NCBI GenBank assembly: GCA_004154925.1
Contig: QJNS01000182.1
Span: 1-64,000, forward strand
Length of the DNA stretch: 64,000 bases
Direction: 5' to 3'
DNA from: Monosporascus cannonballus
Lineage: Eukaryota > Ascomycota > Sordariomycetes > Xylariales
Positions 24,521 through 37,786 of the stretch are shown one piece after another. Made by a program: the position numbers and the translations under genes. Every line of letters begins with the position of its first letter. The first letter of the stretch is position 1. Below the pieces are notes generated by a model that was not told where the DNA came from, made no database searches, and saw only the letters and a list, made by a program, of their open reading frames with translations.

Positions 24521-27500
24521 TAGAAAATAATTACCGATTAAAAAATATTTTTTTAATTTATAAAATACTATTTTAACGGTATTAAATTAATGGAACTTTA
24601 TTTATGCATTTTAACATTACATATTTTTTAATAATTTAATTATAAATTGAATAATACGTAAATAATTAATAATATAGTTTCGATAAAAAATTCGAATTTT
24701 TAAAAAATTGGCATTTAAATATTTTAACGAAATATCAAGTTTATAATAATTATTTGTAAATTAATTAAAAAAATTATAAATATTTTTTTCTTTACAGTAA
24801 CAAATAATTATATTATATAAATATATTATATATATATAAATATTTAACATAACTTTTATTACATATATTGGCTTTACAGATAATTAATACATTAATAAAA
24901 TAAAACGATATAATTGTATATTCGAATCATCTTTAACGTAGTCGGAAAATGGTTTATTATATATTATTTGTCTTAATTTTAATATATTAATAAATCTTGT
25001 AAAGATTAAATTTCGAAACTATTTTAATTAACCTTAAATAATTTATTATTTTTAAAATTTAAAATTAAAATTTTAAAATATTGAATTTTCATCGTTATAC
25101 GATTTAGCGTTTTGTACTTGTTATATAATTATAAATTTCCGTTCCTTTTAAATATAGATAATATTTATATTTTTATATCCGCCCTTAAATAACGTATTTA
25201 TTTTGATTTTAGAATTTTTGAATATATTTTTAAAATATTCCTATGAACTTTTTGGTATAAAATAAATTAAACCGAATAAAAACATTTTTTTACAATTAAG
25301 TTTACCATATATTTTATGTTGAATAGTTTTAGAGAGTTTGGTATTATGTTTTTAAAAAAATATATATGTGTTTCGAAAGTTTCAAATATATAAAAAAAAT
25401 TTAATTATTTCTGATTTTCAATATTTTCTAAATTCCGGAATATTTAATTTATGGACTAAATTTGCCATATTAACTATATAAATTTACGATTTTCCGCTCG
25501 CAGAGGTTACATAACGCTTTATATAAATATTAAAGTCATTAATCTTTAATTTAAGTAATAAAAAATTAGATATTTTTGGATTATAATATATTATAAAATA
25601 AAATTGCTTAGAGCTTCGTTTATTTTTAATATTATTGATCATATTAATAGAATTTCGTATGTTTTATAATACTTAATATAAACGCCATTACCGTTAGTAA
25701 AACATGGTATGTTTATATAAATTAATTAAAAATCAAATTTTTATTAATCTGTTATTCATAATATATATTTATATTTTCGTATATACATTTATTTACATTA
25801 TCGTAATTTCAGTATTTGTTAATAAATGTTTTCGGTTTGAAAATAATTTTACCTTAAATATTTCATAATTATTAAGCAAAATAAATTAAACATATATAGT
25901 AATTTCGAGTTGTTTTTCATTTATATTTAAAAATTAAATTAAATTATTTTTATATACTATAACGTTTATAGGGCTCTTATAATTCAATTTTAATATAGCC
26001 GAAATAACAACGATTTTAATTGTCTTTAGATCTATATTTTATATTTTTATAGTTAAGTTTCTTATAATTATAATATTTTAAAAACCTTTCTTAAAAATTG
26101 AGGGCATTAAATCGTATAAATTTATTTTTGTAAATATTGAATCTGTGAATATTCAATTTTCGAATATAAAAGTGGGTAGAATTTTTATTACTTTTATTTA
26201 ATATTTTTAGTATATATTTTAAAAAAGTTTTCTTAAGATGTTAAAATAAAAGTATTTATCTTTATGAATATTTTTAGTGAAAAATAACCAATTTCTTTTA
26301 GCTTTTTTATCTATTTTAATAACGTTTTTTTTTGAAAAAGAGATATTTGATAAGTTTAAGATTAATCTACAAAAGTAATTAAAGATAAAACGTTTATTAT
26401 TTCGATCGTTTTTCGAGTTAAAATATTGGCAAATGTTAGGGATTCCACGGTCACGGTTATAATGACCGGGTTTTCAGCTATAAGTAACTAGGAATTTCTC
26501 TAGATCTTTAAATAGAAAAATAAGAAAGTAATTATATTTATACGATTATACCTGCCATATAACTCGTTACTTATAATAACTAAAAATTTGTTATCTTATT
26601 TACGTTACTTCCTATTACTTTTTCGTTAATTTTTATAAACTTTACGGAATTCTTAATAAATAATACTTATTACCTGAATTTAAAATTAATTTTTTTTTAT
26701 TTTTTTTCGTTATTCTTACTTATCCAGAAAAAGTTATAAAATATAAATAATATTTAATATATTTAATAACTTTCATAATACTTATAATTAAAGAATTCAA
26801 AAAATACAACAAATACGTATTTTTATCGTTCAAAATCCCGATTTACTAATACTTAACCGTATATATAAAATTATCTAATAGTTTTTTTTAAAAAAATATC
26901 TTCTTTAAACGTTATATCTAATCATTCTTTTGAAATTAGGATTATTTTTATATTATATTAAGAAATAATTTCATATTTTTAAAAAGGTTCAGAAAAACCT
27001 TTCGATATTTAGTTAACATTTATTAATATAAACGTTAATTTTTTCTTTAATAAATATAACTATATCGATAACATTTTTTGAAAGAAATACGGCCGGAATA
27101 ATTAAATGATCTAAAACAATCGATAAAATTATCTTTTCAAAATCTAGGCTGTATAGAGTATTCGGAAAAATTAATAAATAAAATATTAAACCAGCTTGAA
27201 AAATTAAAAATATTTTCACTTAAAAAATCAAATTAACTAAAAAATTCGAGGGTATTTACGTTTAAATCATTAAAAAAGCCAAAATTTTAAAATTTTACAA
27301 CGCTAAAAAAACCTTAATTAAATTAATTTCCGAACCGTTAAGAATATTAAAATCGTTATTAAATAACTTCGTGCTAGAAGATTAAAATATAAATTAAGAC
27401 AGAAAATTTATTTTAATTAATTTAATTACTAAAACTAACAATATCGTACGCGTTTTAATTTACTTATTTAAAGAAATAAGATAATTACGCATCAATTAAA

Positions 27501-27555
27501 AATTAACGATTAATTTACGAATTGAAACCTTTAAAAAAATCCGATACAGAATTAT
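24521..27555 (+). mobile_element. Remnant G, left part (AT-rich)
   Basis: Heavily mutated sequence left of E1. The 5-bp ATTAT at 27551-27555 is duplicated right of E1, so this and 34482-37402 were once contiguous. I cannot identify protein motifs in this left part; assignment to a plus-strand gypsy element rests on the right part. Confidence 0.4.
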
Positions 27556-27925
27556 TGTGACGGCTAGGGGGTTTAACCAACTATTAAACCTTAGTCGTAC
27601 GGGTTTATATTAGCAGGAGCATCGTGGGAAACTGAGCAATAAATACAGTAACGTATTACGTTTCGTAATACCAAGGGTGCCTTGGGTAACGAATTATTAT
27701 TGCAAGTTAAAGCTATCTAAGTTATGGAAATAACGAACGTATTATACTTGGTTTTTCCGATCTTATTAAGCCTGGCTTTATGGGCTTTACGATAAATCCT
27801 GTCGAGCTTGGCTTTATGGGCTTTACGATAGATCCTATCGAGCTATTACGTAAATCGACTTACATAGCTTAATTATTTTCTTGTTGCGACCGTTTTCCAA
27901 GGCCGCAACCTGTTAGGTTATAATA
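27556..27925 (-). repeat. E1 left LTR (3' LTR in coding orientation)
   Basis: A 370-bp LTR starting TGTGACGGCT and ending in RIP-altered GGTTATAATA where the right copy keeps GGTCATAACA. It carries two tandem copies of a 36-bp unit at 27770-27805 and 27806-27841; the right LTR has one. Composition is far less AT-rich than the internal region. Confidence 0.85.
27770..27841. repeat. 36-bp tandem duplication inside the E1 LTR
   Basis: Two adjacent 36-bp units sharing the core GGCTTTATGGGCTTTACGAT. In coding orientation they lie just upstream of the likely TATA element (complement of 27741-27750), i.e. in U3. Confidence 0.85.
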
Positions 27926-29814
27926 CGATTTTTCCTCTCCATAATTTTCGTCTCGAAAATTTCTTTTTTCTCTTTTTTTTTGTATAAGTTTTTTTTGCCA
28001 TCATATCTGGTTATATTAAAAAACCGATTAATAAAAAAACGAAGAAACGAAATAATTTGCTTAAGCTTATCACTTTTTGAACTATGGATATATTTATATA
28101 TTTGTATTATGTTTGTCGTAAGTTATTATCTTATCGTATATTTTCGTCGGATTTCTCCCAGTACAAAAAATGCGTAATATTAAACTAAGGCTTTTATAAC
28201 GTTAACGGTTTTTTTATTTTTCAGCTTAAAAAGTTCGTTTTCAATTACCTTAAGATTAAAACGGAACTTAAAAAAACTAAGAAAAAAACAGAATAAACGC
28301 AAACCAAAGTTCGTCGGCTTCGAAAACAAAAAAAATTATAGACCGATCATATAATACGTATATTATCACGCGGGCTTAGATCCCTGGAAAAATTAAATAA
28401 GTTAAAACGTTAAAAAAATAGGTCAAACTAGAGGCCGCTAAGACCACATCGGTAAAGGCCGCGCCCCTTTTTAATTAATTTAATCTTAAATCTACTTATT
28501 GGTCGTTTATTAATTAAAGAATTTTTGACCTTACCGATTTCGGCATTATTAGTAAAATTCTTTTAATAAGTACTAGGCGTTAATAAGGTTTTTGGCAAAT
28601 TCCCTGGTATTTTCAAAATCCGGGTACTTTTTTTATTTAATTAGGCACTAGGTAAGTTCGTTTTATTTTGTATGTCGAAAATTTTCTCCATTTTATATAT
28701 TTGTTCGTTTTTTATTTCCATATTATTTTATATCGTATATATTTTATTTATATCCGTTATTAATTCGAATACAAAAACGTAAAAAATTAAATGAAATTTA
28801 ACTTTTAATAAGAATTTTAATTGGTAATTATTTTCTAAGACTTTCTTGGCGATTTTATATGGACCGATATACTTAAAATCGAATTTTTTGTCAAGTTATT
28901 TTATTTAAATATCTTTTATAACGAAAAAAACTATTTCCCCTTTTTTAAAGGTTAATCCCTTTAATTTTTTCTGGTCGTAATATTTATTTAATTAATTACG
29001 TACGAATTCCAATTTCGTTTTTATTTTTTTTAATTTAATTATTTTAACTGTTTTAACGTAAAAATTACTTTAGTATTAATTAAACCGTTATTGCGTATTT
29101 TTTATAAACTTTTAAAATAAAACCAAAGTTTACGTTTATAAATATTATCTTAATATTTTCGTAATAACTAGTATTATAAACTAGTTATGCGATTAACAAT
29201 TTTTAACTCAATTTTGTTATTGGTAATTAATATAATATCGTAAATAAATTTTTAAGGTTTAATACGTTCGTTTTATTTGTCTATAATTTAAATATATTAA
29301 ATAATTTGTGATTTAAGCCGATTCGTATTATAAGGTTTTGTCAAAATTTAAATACAAATATCGATCATTTATTTAAAATAATTTCCATTAATAATCTGTA
29401 TATATTAAAGATATGTTTGAAAAAAATATGTGCCATTTATTCGGCGTTTATATCTTCGTAATATAATAGGAAATAGGAAAATTTCTTAAATCGATCGAGG
29501 ATTACGAAAATACTATTTTAATATACTTTTATAATTGGATTTTTTAATATAAAAAATTTGGTAATAAAATCGAATATAATTAAATATTATGGTTGCTTTA
29601 CGATTAATAATGGCTATAATTTTCCGTATGCCTTATATCGTCGAGCTTTTATTTTAGTACAAATATTATATTGCTATATGAATTTTTATATTATTAATTT
29701 TATTTTAAGAAAAGAAATATGTACGTTAAAGTTATTTTAAGATTTTATAGATCTCTGAATATCCGTAAAACTGATATTCGTATATATTTTATATTAAACC
29801 TTTCCGATATTTTT

Positions 29815-29938
29815 TGTCACAGTCCCAACTGGCACCTTGTAGGTATATAGGGCACAACAAGGCGGTCAGGGCTCGACCTGACAATGTTCCACTTTTAGTG
29901 GTGTAATGGCTAGACTCTTGTTCTTCTGTGCCGTGACA
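29815..29938. repeat. 124-bp TGTCAC...GTGACA insertion within E1
   Basis: A short normal-composition island that starts TGTCACAG and ends CTGTGCCGTGACA, flanked by T runs. The corresponding region of E5 near 58830 lacks it, which shows an insertion. It contains the palindromic GTCAGGGCTCGACCTGAC. It may be a tiny solo LTR or a MITE; a partial second copy lies at 50577-50676. No coding capacity. Confidence 0.65.
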
Positions 29939-32900
29939 TTTTTTTAAAATTTATATCTTATCCGTTTTTTGATTTTTTAAGAAACCGTTCTTATATTGTT
30001 AATTTTCTTTAATATATATTTAAAGGTATTATCCAAATTATCGAAATTTGTTATAAACGTAAATATCCTTTTATAATAATATCGAAAATTATATAACTAA
30101 CTTTAATTAATTTCTTTTCGAAATTTAATTACTTGCTTAAAAAGTTTGCCCTATTATTTTTTAATTTGTTTCTGTAAATAATAACGAAATCGAAATTTGC
30201 TAATTTTTTCGCGTAATAAAATTATCGTTTTATAAATTTCTTAATTGTAATACATTAAATAAAATTTTAATAATCAATATAAACCTTAACCTAATGCAAA
30301 TTTTCCTTTAAAAAATACTTAATCTCTTGGAATACCATTATAATAACCATAAATTCCTTATTTGGAATGCCGCATTTAAGCTCGGTTTCTTTTAGTTTAT
30401 ATAAGAAAAATATAATAAGGTGCAATTTGTCTTAATTATTTCGTTATTTAATTATTACGTTTAATACGTAATCCGAAATATCTGTTTTTAATTTAACGGA
30501 GCGGTTTAAATCGTATATAACTAATGCTAACTTATTAATAATTGTATTCTTAATAATCTGAAATACTTTTTCTATATCTGGCGTTTATTTAAACTTTTTG
30601 TTCGTAAAATTCGATAAGCATATAATTATTTTGCTAAAATTTCGAATAAATTTTCTGTCATAATTGGCAAATCCAAAAAATACCCGTACTTCTTTAATTA
30701 TTATTAACGTTTATTATTTTGTAATTATAACAATTTTCTTAAAGTTTATCCTAATATATTCTAAGGTAATAATATATCTTAAATATTTTATTTTTTATAC
30801 GTAAACTAATTTCTTTTTTGCGTTAATAAATAATTTTGCATTTTATAAAGCTTAAAACACTTTATAAACGTATTTTATATATGCTTTTTCCGTTTTTTAA
30901 AAAAATAAAAATGTCGTCGAGATAATAAACGCCGAAAATATCGAGATATTTTCGTAATACATAATTAATTATTTACTAGAAAATTACTGGTACGTTCGTA
31001 AATCCCATTAGCATAATTAAATACTTAAATAATCCGTATTTCGTTTTAAAAATTATTTTTTTATTTATATCCTTTCTTAATTCTAATAAAATTACATTTA
31101 TTTTTAAGATCGAATTTTATAAATTATTTAGTTCCGTAAAATCAATTTTTTATTTCTGTAATTAAAGGTAATAATATTCGATCCTTAACAATAATATTAT
31201 TTAATCATGGATAATTAATTATAAATTGTAAATTTTCGGTCTTTTTGGTACAAAAAACATTAAGTATTCTATTAGTAATTTCGAAAATTAAATCCATTTT
31301 TTCTATAACCGATTTTCTAAGTATTCTCTGAAAATACGTAATTCGTTTCCGTTAAGGTTATAAATAAGGTAAAACTTTATCGAAAATCCTCTTTTAAGGA
31401 TTATTTTATGATCCCATGCGTTATATTCTAATAATTTCATATCGAACTCCTTTTTAAAAAACTGTTCGTATTTATAATATTATAATAATATATTAATTAT
31501 ATTTTTTATATTTAGCGCTATTACTTTAAATCGTTATTTAATTATTTTAATTTCGCTTTGATAATAATAACGGTATGTTGTATTTTTTCTAATACTTATT
31601 TTTTTTATATTTTATCTCTTTAGGTAAAAAAAATTTCTATCGCATTGTTATATCTATATTTGTAGTTATTTTCGATCAAATATTAAGATCTTAATTCTTT
31701 TTCTTATCTATTAATAAGGTATAAGGCAAACATTATTTGGCTAATCTCTTTATTAATCAACATTCCGTACTGGCGTATCCATAATAATCTTAAGATTATA
31801 TCGTAATTCTTAAATAAAATGATATCGAAATTAACTGTTTCATATTATCTTTGGACAAAAATTTCGAAGTAATTAATTTCGCATATGATTTTCTCGTTAT
31901 CGTAAGCGAATTCTTAACTTTCGGCATTTGTCGCTATATAAGGTTTTAATTTGTATTTTTATAACAGCTTAAATTTATTAATTATATTTAACATAATATA
32001 ATTCCCGTTTAAAGTTCCGTAATCTATTGTTACGATATACTAATATATTCTAATTCGTATATCTAAAATAATAAGGTTATTAACGGCTTTTATCGTCGCG
32101 TTTAAAGCCCTTTTAAAAATTTTCTTTAATTTCTTTAAGTTTCGTTATTTTGCAGCTTTTTTATAGATAACCTTTTTTTTAATTTTTATTTTAATTTATC
32201 GAATTTTATTTATCTTTTTACATTTAACGCGTTAAATTATTATATTTATCCTTATTACCGGCGTGCTATTTGTTCGAATTATATTAATTATTTTTAATTT
32301 TGTTATAATTCATTCTATTATTAAGTAATTTATTCTCTTATTTTTTCGATTACATCTTATTATACGTTATGCTAATTATCGTTTTATAGCTTTTTTATAA
32401 ATTAACGTATTTTTTCCTTAATAACTTTTTTCCGTAAAAGTCTATAATAAATACTAATTAAATATAAAATTTTATAATTACTTTTTGTTAATGTTTTTTT
32501 ATTATATATTGAATTAACATTTTTTTCGTTTAGTAATTATATTATTAATAATAATAATAGGGGCTTTTTTGCGGATATTACTTTTTTTCGGGCTAGCTTT
32601 TTATTTCGACTAATTACTAAATATTCTCTGAAATTATACATCGAGAATATCGATATTATTATTTATCGTTTTTATTATTTCCGGTACGATTTGGAAAATC
32701 GAATTTTTATAATATATACGAGTAATTCGTTCGTAAATATATATATTTTTTTTTATTTTTCGTGATCGGGATATCCTCGTTATCGACAATATATAATATG
32801 TATTTTGCCGTATCGATCAAAAGTTCCGAGATAGACTTTTTTTACTTAATCCTAGTATTTGCATAATTATCTTTATAATATTTCTTGTTATATTCGCAAT

Positions 32901-34147
32901 ATCTATTAAGCCAGTTTCCTGACCTTTTATATTCCCTATTGGAAATTTCGCCATAAGGGGCCTAGTATATATTTAGGCCGAATTATATTAATAAGTTTAT
33001 TTCTATTTTTATAATTTTCTCTGGATTATCCTTTGGGTACAGGTTTTCAGTTATTTTGACGGGGTATTTTAAATGCTTTATATTGCGTTGCCTTATGTCC
33101 TATCTTGTTGCAATTAAAGCATTTGGTTTAGCTTTAAACTTTTCTATAAGTAACTTTTAATTTTATAAGTTCTGGTTCTATACTGTAAAAATTGTTATTA
33201 CGTCGAAAAACACTAGTATTAGCCGTATATCAAGATTTATTATTATTTTTTCGGTACTTTTAATACGTTAATTATATTATTAATTATTAATCTTAATTAT
33301 TATCACGATATAATTCGATAAATAATTAGACCGATTAAATTTAAAAAACCTTTTTATAATTTTTAAAGCCGTTAAAAAATTTAGCTATAAATATTTTTAA
33401 TCTCTAGTTTAACCTAAAGATTAATTAAATTAACGTACTACCGTAATTAAATGCTGATTTTTTCTATCGTAATTATTAAATTTATATTTCGGCATTTATT
33501 TTTCGTTTATTATTTCAAACAATTTCGTTAATATTTATTTGAAATATTTATAATTATTAAACATGTATATTATTTCCGGATTTCGATTTTCGCTTAATAA
33601 TATAATATATTTTCTTATAACGAGCTTATAATAAATAATCGTATTTCCGGTAAGTTATTAGAATAAGAATTTTATTTATATAATAAACGTAATATATCGA
33701 ATAAAAAAAGTACCCAAAATATATTTGGTATTAAGTTAAAATAATTATAGATTAATCGAAATTCCGTCGAAAAGTTCTGGTTTAGAAAATTTAAAAACTT
33801 TTTTTAATTCCTTAATAATATTTAATTAAATAACCTGGTTTATTCGAAAACGTTTTTTAATTTCGGAAGTTTTCTTTTTTTCCCCTTAAACTTCTTATAG
33901 GCGGCTTAAAAAAACGTCGTAAGGTTATTATTATCTTTTTTAAACTAGAAAATACGCTTATTTATGACATTTAGACATTAAAGAACTTTTTCGTAAAAAT
34001 AGCGAAATTATTCCTTTTCGGATTTTATTCTAATATTCGGATTATTAGAGACTTGGTAAACGGGGTGTTCGGGCTGCTTGCTAGTAGATATAATGTCGGC
34101 GATATTGCTCAAAGTTTAACGGTATTATTAAATAAGAATTTGTAACG

Positions 34148-34481
34148 TATAACGGCTAAAAGATTTAATTAATTATTAAACCTTACTTATACGACTTTAT
34201 ATTAATAGAACTATCGTAAGAAATTAAATAATAAATATAGTAACATATTATATTTCGTAATAGCAAAAATCCTTTAAATAATAAATTATTATTATAAATT
34301 AAATTTATTAAAATTATAAAAATAATAAACGTATTATACTTAATTTCTCCGATCGTGTTAAGCCTGTCTTTATGGGCTTTACGATAGATCCTGTCGAGCC
34401 ATCACGTAAGTCGACCCACATGGCTTAGTCATTTTCTTGTTGCGATCGTTTCCCGAGATCCCAACCTGTTAGGTCATAACA
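34148..34481 (-). repeat. E1 right LTR (5' LTR in coding orientation)
   Basis: A 334-bp LTR with one 36-bp unit near 34355-34390. Its outer part is heavily RIP-mutated (TATAACGGCT for TGTGACGGCT), its inner end GGTCATAACA is preserved. Immediately left lies the primer-binding region. Confidence 0.85.
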
Positions 34482-37402
34482 ATTATATAAACGTCGTATA
34501 ATTAAGATTAAATTATTTCGGCTCCCTAAATAGAAAACTAAATATAATAAATGTGGTATTTTTTATAACTAAAAATAAATATATTATTATAATATATATT
34601 TATAATTTGAAAAATAAAATATTAAATACATCCGATTAATCGAACATTAATTATTGTTTTTAAAAAAAGAGTGATTTTTATTGTAAAATAACACCTTAAT
34701 ATAATAAAACATATAATTATTCAAAAAAAGTAATATTATTTTAAAATAAATTTAATAATATTATATAATGCTATAATAAAATAATTCGGAATTAAATTAA
34801 GAAAAGTTTAAAAATAATCAAAAAAGAAAATTAAATTAACCTCACGTAATAAAATTATTTACGTATGTAAAAATATATAAAAATTCGACTTTTTTTAATT
34901 TTTATATATTTATACTAAAACTTTTACTCAATTTTCCAAACTTTATATTTCTAACTCGATAAAAAATTCTTTTATAATCGTATATTTAATTAAAGTAAAT
35001 TATAAAGCGAAAATAAAAATACCGAAATACATAATATTTTAAAAAATAAACATTATTTTATAAAATGATTTTTACAATACGTCAAGTAATCAAAACATTA
35101 TAAGTTATTAAATAAATAATAGCCGTAACAAAACACGATTTTAATAATAAAAAATTTATAACATAATCGGAAACCAAAAGACCTCGATTAATTTAACTTA
35201 AATCTACGAAACTATTCCGGAAAATATTAATAATAAAGTTAATAGCGTAAAGAAATACGTTATTTTTAATGATAAAAAGGTAATACATATTTAAGTTAAC
35301 CAAATCGACAGAATTTTTAATATCATGTTAAACGATACTGTAAATTTAATTAAAAATCGAAACGCCAAAACGCAACATATGTTTTCGTAAATAAGGAACT
35401 AATACAAAAATATGGAGAAAATACAAAGATTATTAAATTATCTCATAACTTAACACCTATATTTATTTAAATTAAAAAATTAGATTAAATACGAATTCCA
35501 AAAATAACAAATATATAAAAGGATTCACGTTATAAATATTATATATTTCGTATATTTCGAGAAGCTTAGAGAAATATTACTAATGAAAAGCAAAAAGTCA
35601 ATTTTTTTATATTAACAATAAGGTATTTAATATGATTCGCAAAATCTCTTTATTTGTTATTTATAAAAAGAATATTTAATAAAAAAACGGCAATATTGAA
35701 AATAATACGATTAGCATATTTTTTTTAAACCTGCGCTAAAAATCGTAAATTTTAAGCAAATGGTATATCTTATTTTTTTTTAATACCGAACAAATAATCC
35801 AAATTAATTTAAATTTAATAATAAAAACTTATTACAAAACACTTCATACTTAAAAATAAATATTAAGGTTAAGATTAATACGTAATTCATTAATATTTAT
35901 TTAAATATTAATAACTTTATAAATTTAATTAATTGCAAATAAATAATTAAAAAAACTCTAGATTTTTCAAAATTAACTTTATTTACATTAAAGATGTTAA
36001 TTTTGAGACTTCTATAAATACTGAAATCGAATTTAGCTTTTATAACAAAATATAAATTAAAAATATACAATAAAAAATTATTTTGTTAAAAATGTTAACA
36101 TTATTAATTACTGTGGGTCTAAAATATTATTAAATATCGAATTTTAAATTTAATATTGAGATAAACTTAATTTTGTTAAGAACAACTATATTTTTCAGTT
36201 GGTTTTTAATATAAAAATAAAAAAGAAACTACTAAAACGTTAATTTTAAATTTAATTTGATAAAACATTATGTTAATTTGCCAAGTAATAATATTTACGA
36301 TAATAATGATTTTATTAGCGTGAAATACAGCGAATTTCCTAAATTAATTAATAATAAAACTGTATAATTTAAGTACTGTATATAATAACGAATTATTTAA
36401 CCGCATTTAATTTTATTTGCGACAAATATAACTTTAAAAACATATTTTCTATGATTTTAAAATATAATTGTTTATTATTTAAAAGAACGACTGTTTTAAT
36501 ATAATATATAATTATAATAGCGATAAAAAACCTTAGTCAATAAATTAATATAATATTAACTAATATTAGAAACCCGAGTTTACCGTTAGAATATAAGTTA
36601 ATTTAATTAAAAAGAACCTGTTTTTCTATTAAAAGAGACAAAAATAATATAAAAAAACGGACGCTCATTTTTGGAATTTTATATCTCTTTATAAAATGTT
36701 ATAAACCTAATATATATCTCGTTAATTAAATTTAAAAATTCAATAATTACTATAAATTGCAACATTTTAATGAGTAATAAAATATGTTAATTAATTAATA
36801 ATTATAATAATTTTAAATGAAAGAATATAATATTAGAATCTAAACAAATATAAAATACCTATTAATTTTATCACGAAGTAAAAGAAATAATTTAGATTAA
36901 TTAAAACATATTTATTAAACATTAAAATTGCTAAGCATTTAATAACGAAAACTATAACGCATTATATATTTAAAGGACGAATCGGTTCTAAAACAAATTT
37001 ATCTTAATATTAGTTCCGATTTTTACCGTATGAAAAAAAACAATAAATATAAAACGTGTACATAATAATTAATATTTAACCATTACGTAAGGTCGTTATA
37101 TTTAATATATATCAGTTATTTAATTAATATAATATAATATAATTCTTTTTCGATATATTTAAGTTTTTTAAATTATTTATTCGTACAAAATACCGGAACC
37201 GCATAAGAATTATTCATATCCGAAATTTGGAGAAACTTACCTTAATATTAATAAGTTATTATAATGTTTTTAAATTTTGCTTAGTAATTTATAAATGAAA
37301 GATTTTTCGCACATAAATATTTTATTCGTATTTATATTAACGATATTATTATTTTTAATATTAACGACGATAAATATATAACATACTTATACGTTATATT
37401 AA
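34482..37402 (+). mobile_element. Remnant G, right part: plus-strand gypsy-like RT fragment
   Basis: Heavily mutated AT-rich sequence right of E1. Near its end the plus strand reads FIRIYINDIIIF (YIND at 37333-37344), which matches the gypsy RT block YxDDILIF with the first Asp turned to Asn. The element is cut off by the E2 LTR at 37403. Earlier parts are too decayed to assign domains. Confidence 0.5.
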
Positions 37403-37786
37403 TATGACGGCTAGGGGATTTAACCAACTATTAAATCTTAGTCGTACGGGTTTATATTAGCAAGAATATCGTGGGACTCTATAGCAATAAGATAACGTAT
37501 TAGGTTTCGTAATACCAAGGGTACTTTGGGTAACGATATTATATTGCAAACTGAAATTATCTAAACTATGGAAATAATAAGCGTATAGATTTTGATCCGA
37601 TTTATTGGCTTATTATTAATAAGTTAATAATCCAGCTTATTAACTTACTACCAGTAAGTTGGTAATCCGATTCATTGGCTCACTACCAGTAAGTTGGTAA
37701 TCCATCACGTAACCTACCCCACCGCGCGCTTATGGTTGGGTCGTGGCAAACCGTTTCTGGAAACCGTAGCCCGTTAGGTCATAACA
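37403..37786 (-). repeat. E2 LTR with 35-bp minisatellite
   Basis: A 384-bp LTR with three degenerate copies of a 35-bp unit containing ACCAGTAAGTTGGTAATCC, the same middle module as E5 but unrelated to that of E1. Outer ends match E1. Confidence 0.8.

Larger units (their letters stand above)
27556..34481 (-). mobile_element. E1: complete but dead Ty3/gypsy LTR retrotransposon
   Basis: A 6,926-bp element with LTRs at 27556-27925 and 34148-34481 and a 5-bp target duplication ATTAT (27551-27555 and 34482-34486). Coding direction is minus: a polypurine tract (complement of 27928-27940) abuts the left LTR; a Gag zinc knuckle CFNCNKIGHKATQY lies at 33077-33121, its final Cys mutated to Tyr; the reverse-transcriptase catalytic block VYYLDDIFIF is intact around 30905-30930. 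Stops fill all frames, so it is inactive. It was inserted into remnant G and later received a 124-bp insertion at 29815-29938. It is the same family as E5. Confidence 0.85.

Noticed and set aside
29860..29900. tRNA-like B-box (GGCTCGACCT) in the 124-bp repeat, suggesting a SINE
   Set aside because: The A-box-like stretch lies downstream of it rather than upstream, no acceptor stem forms, and the TG...CA ends fit an LTR or MITE better.
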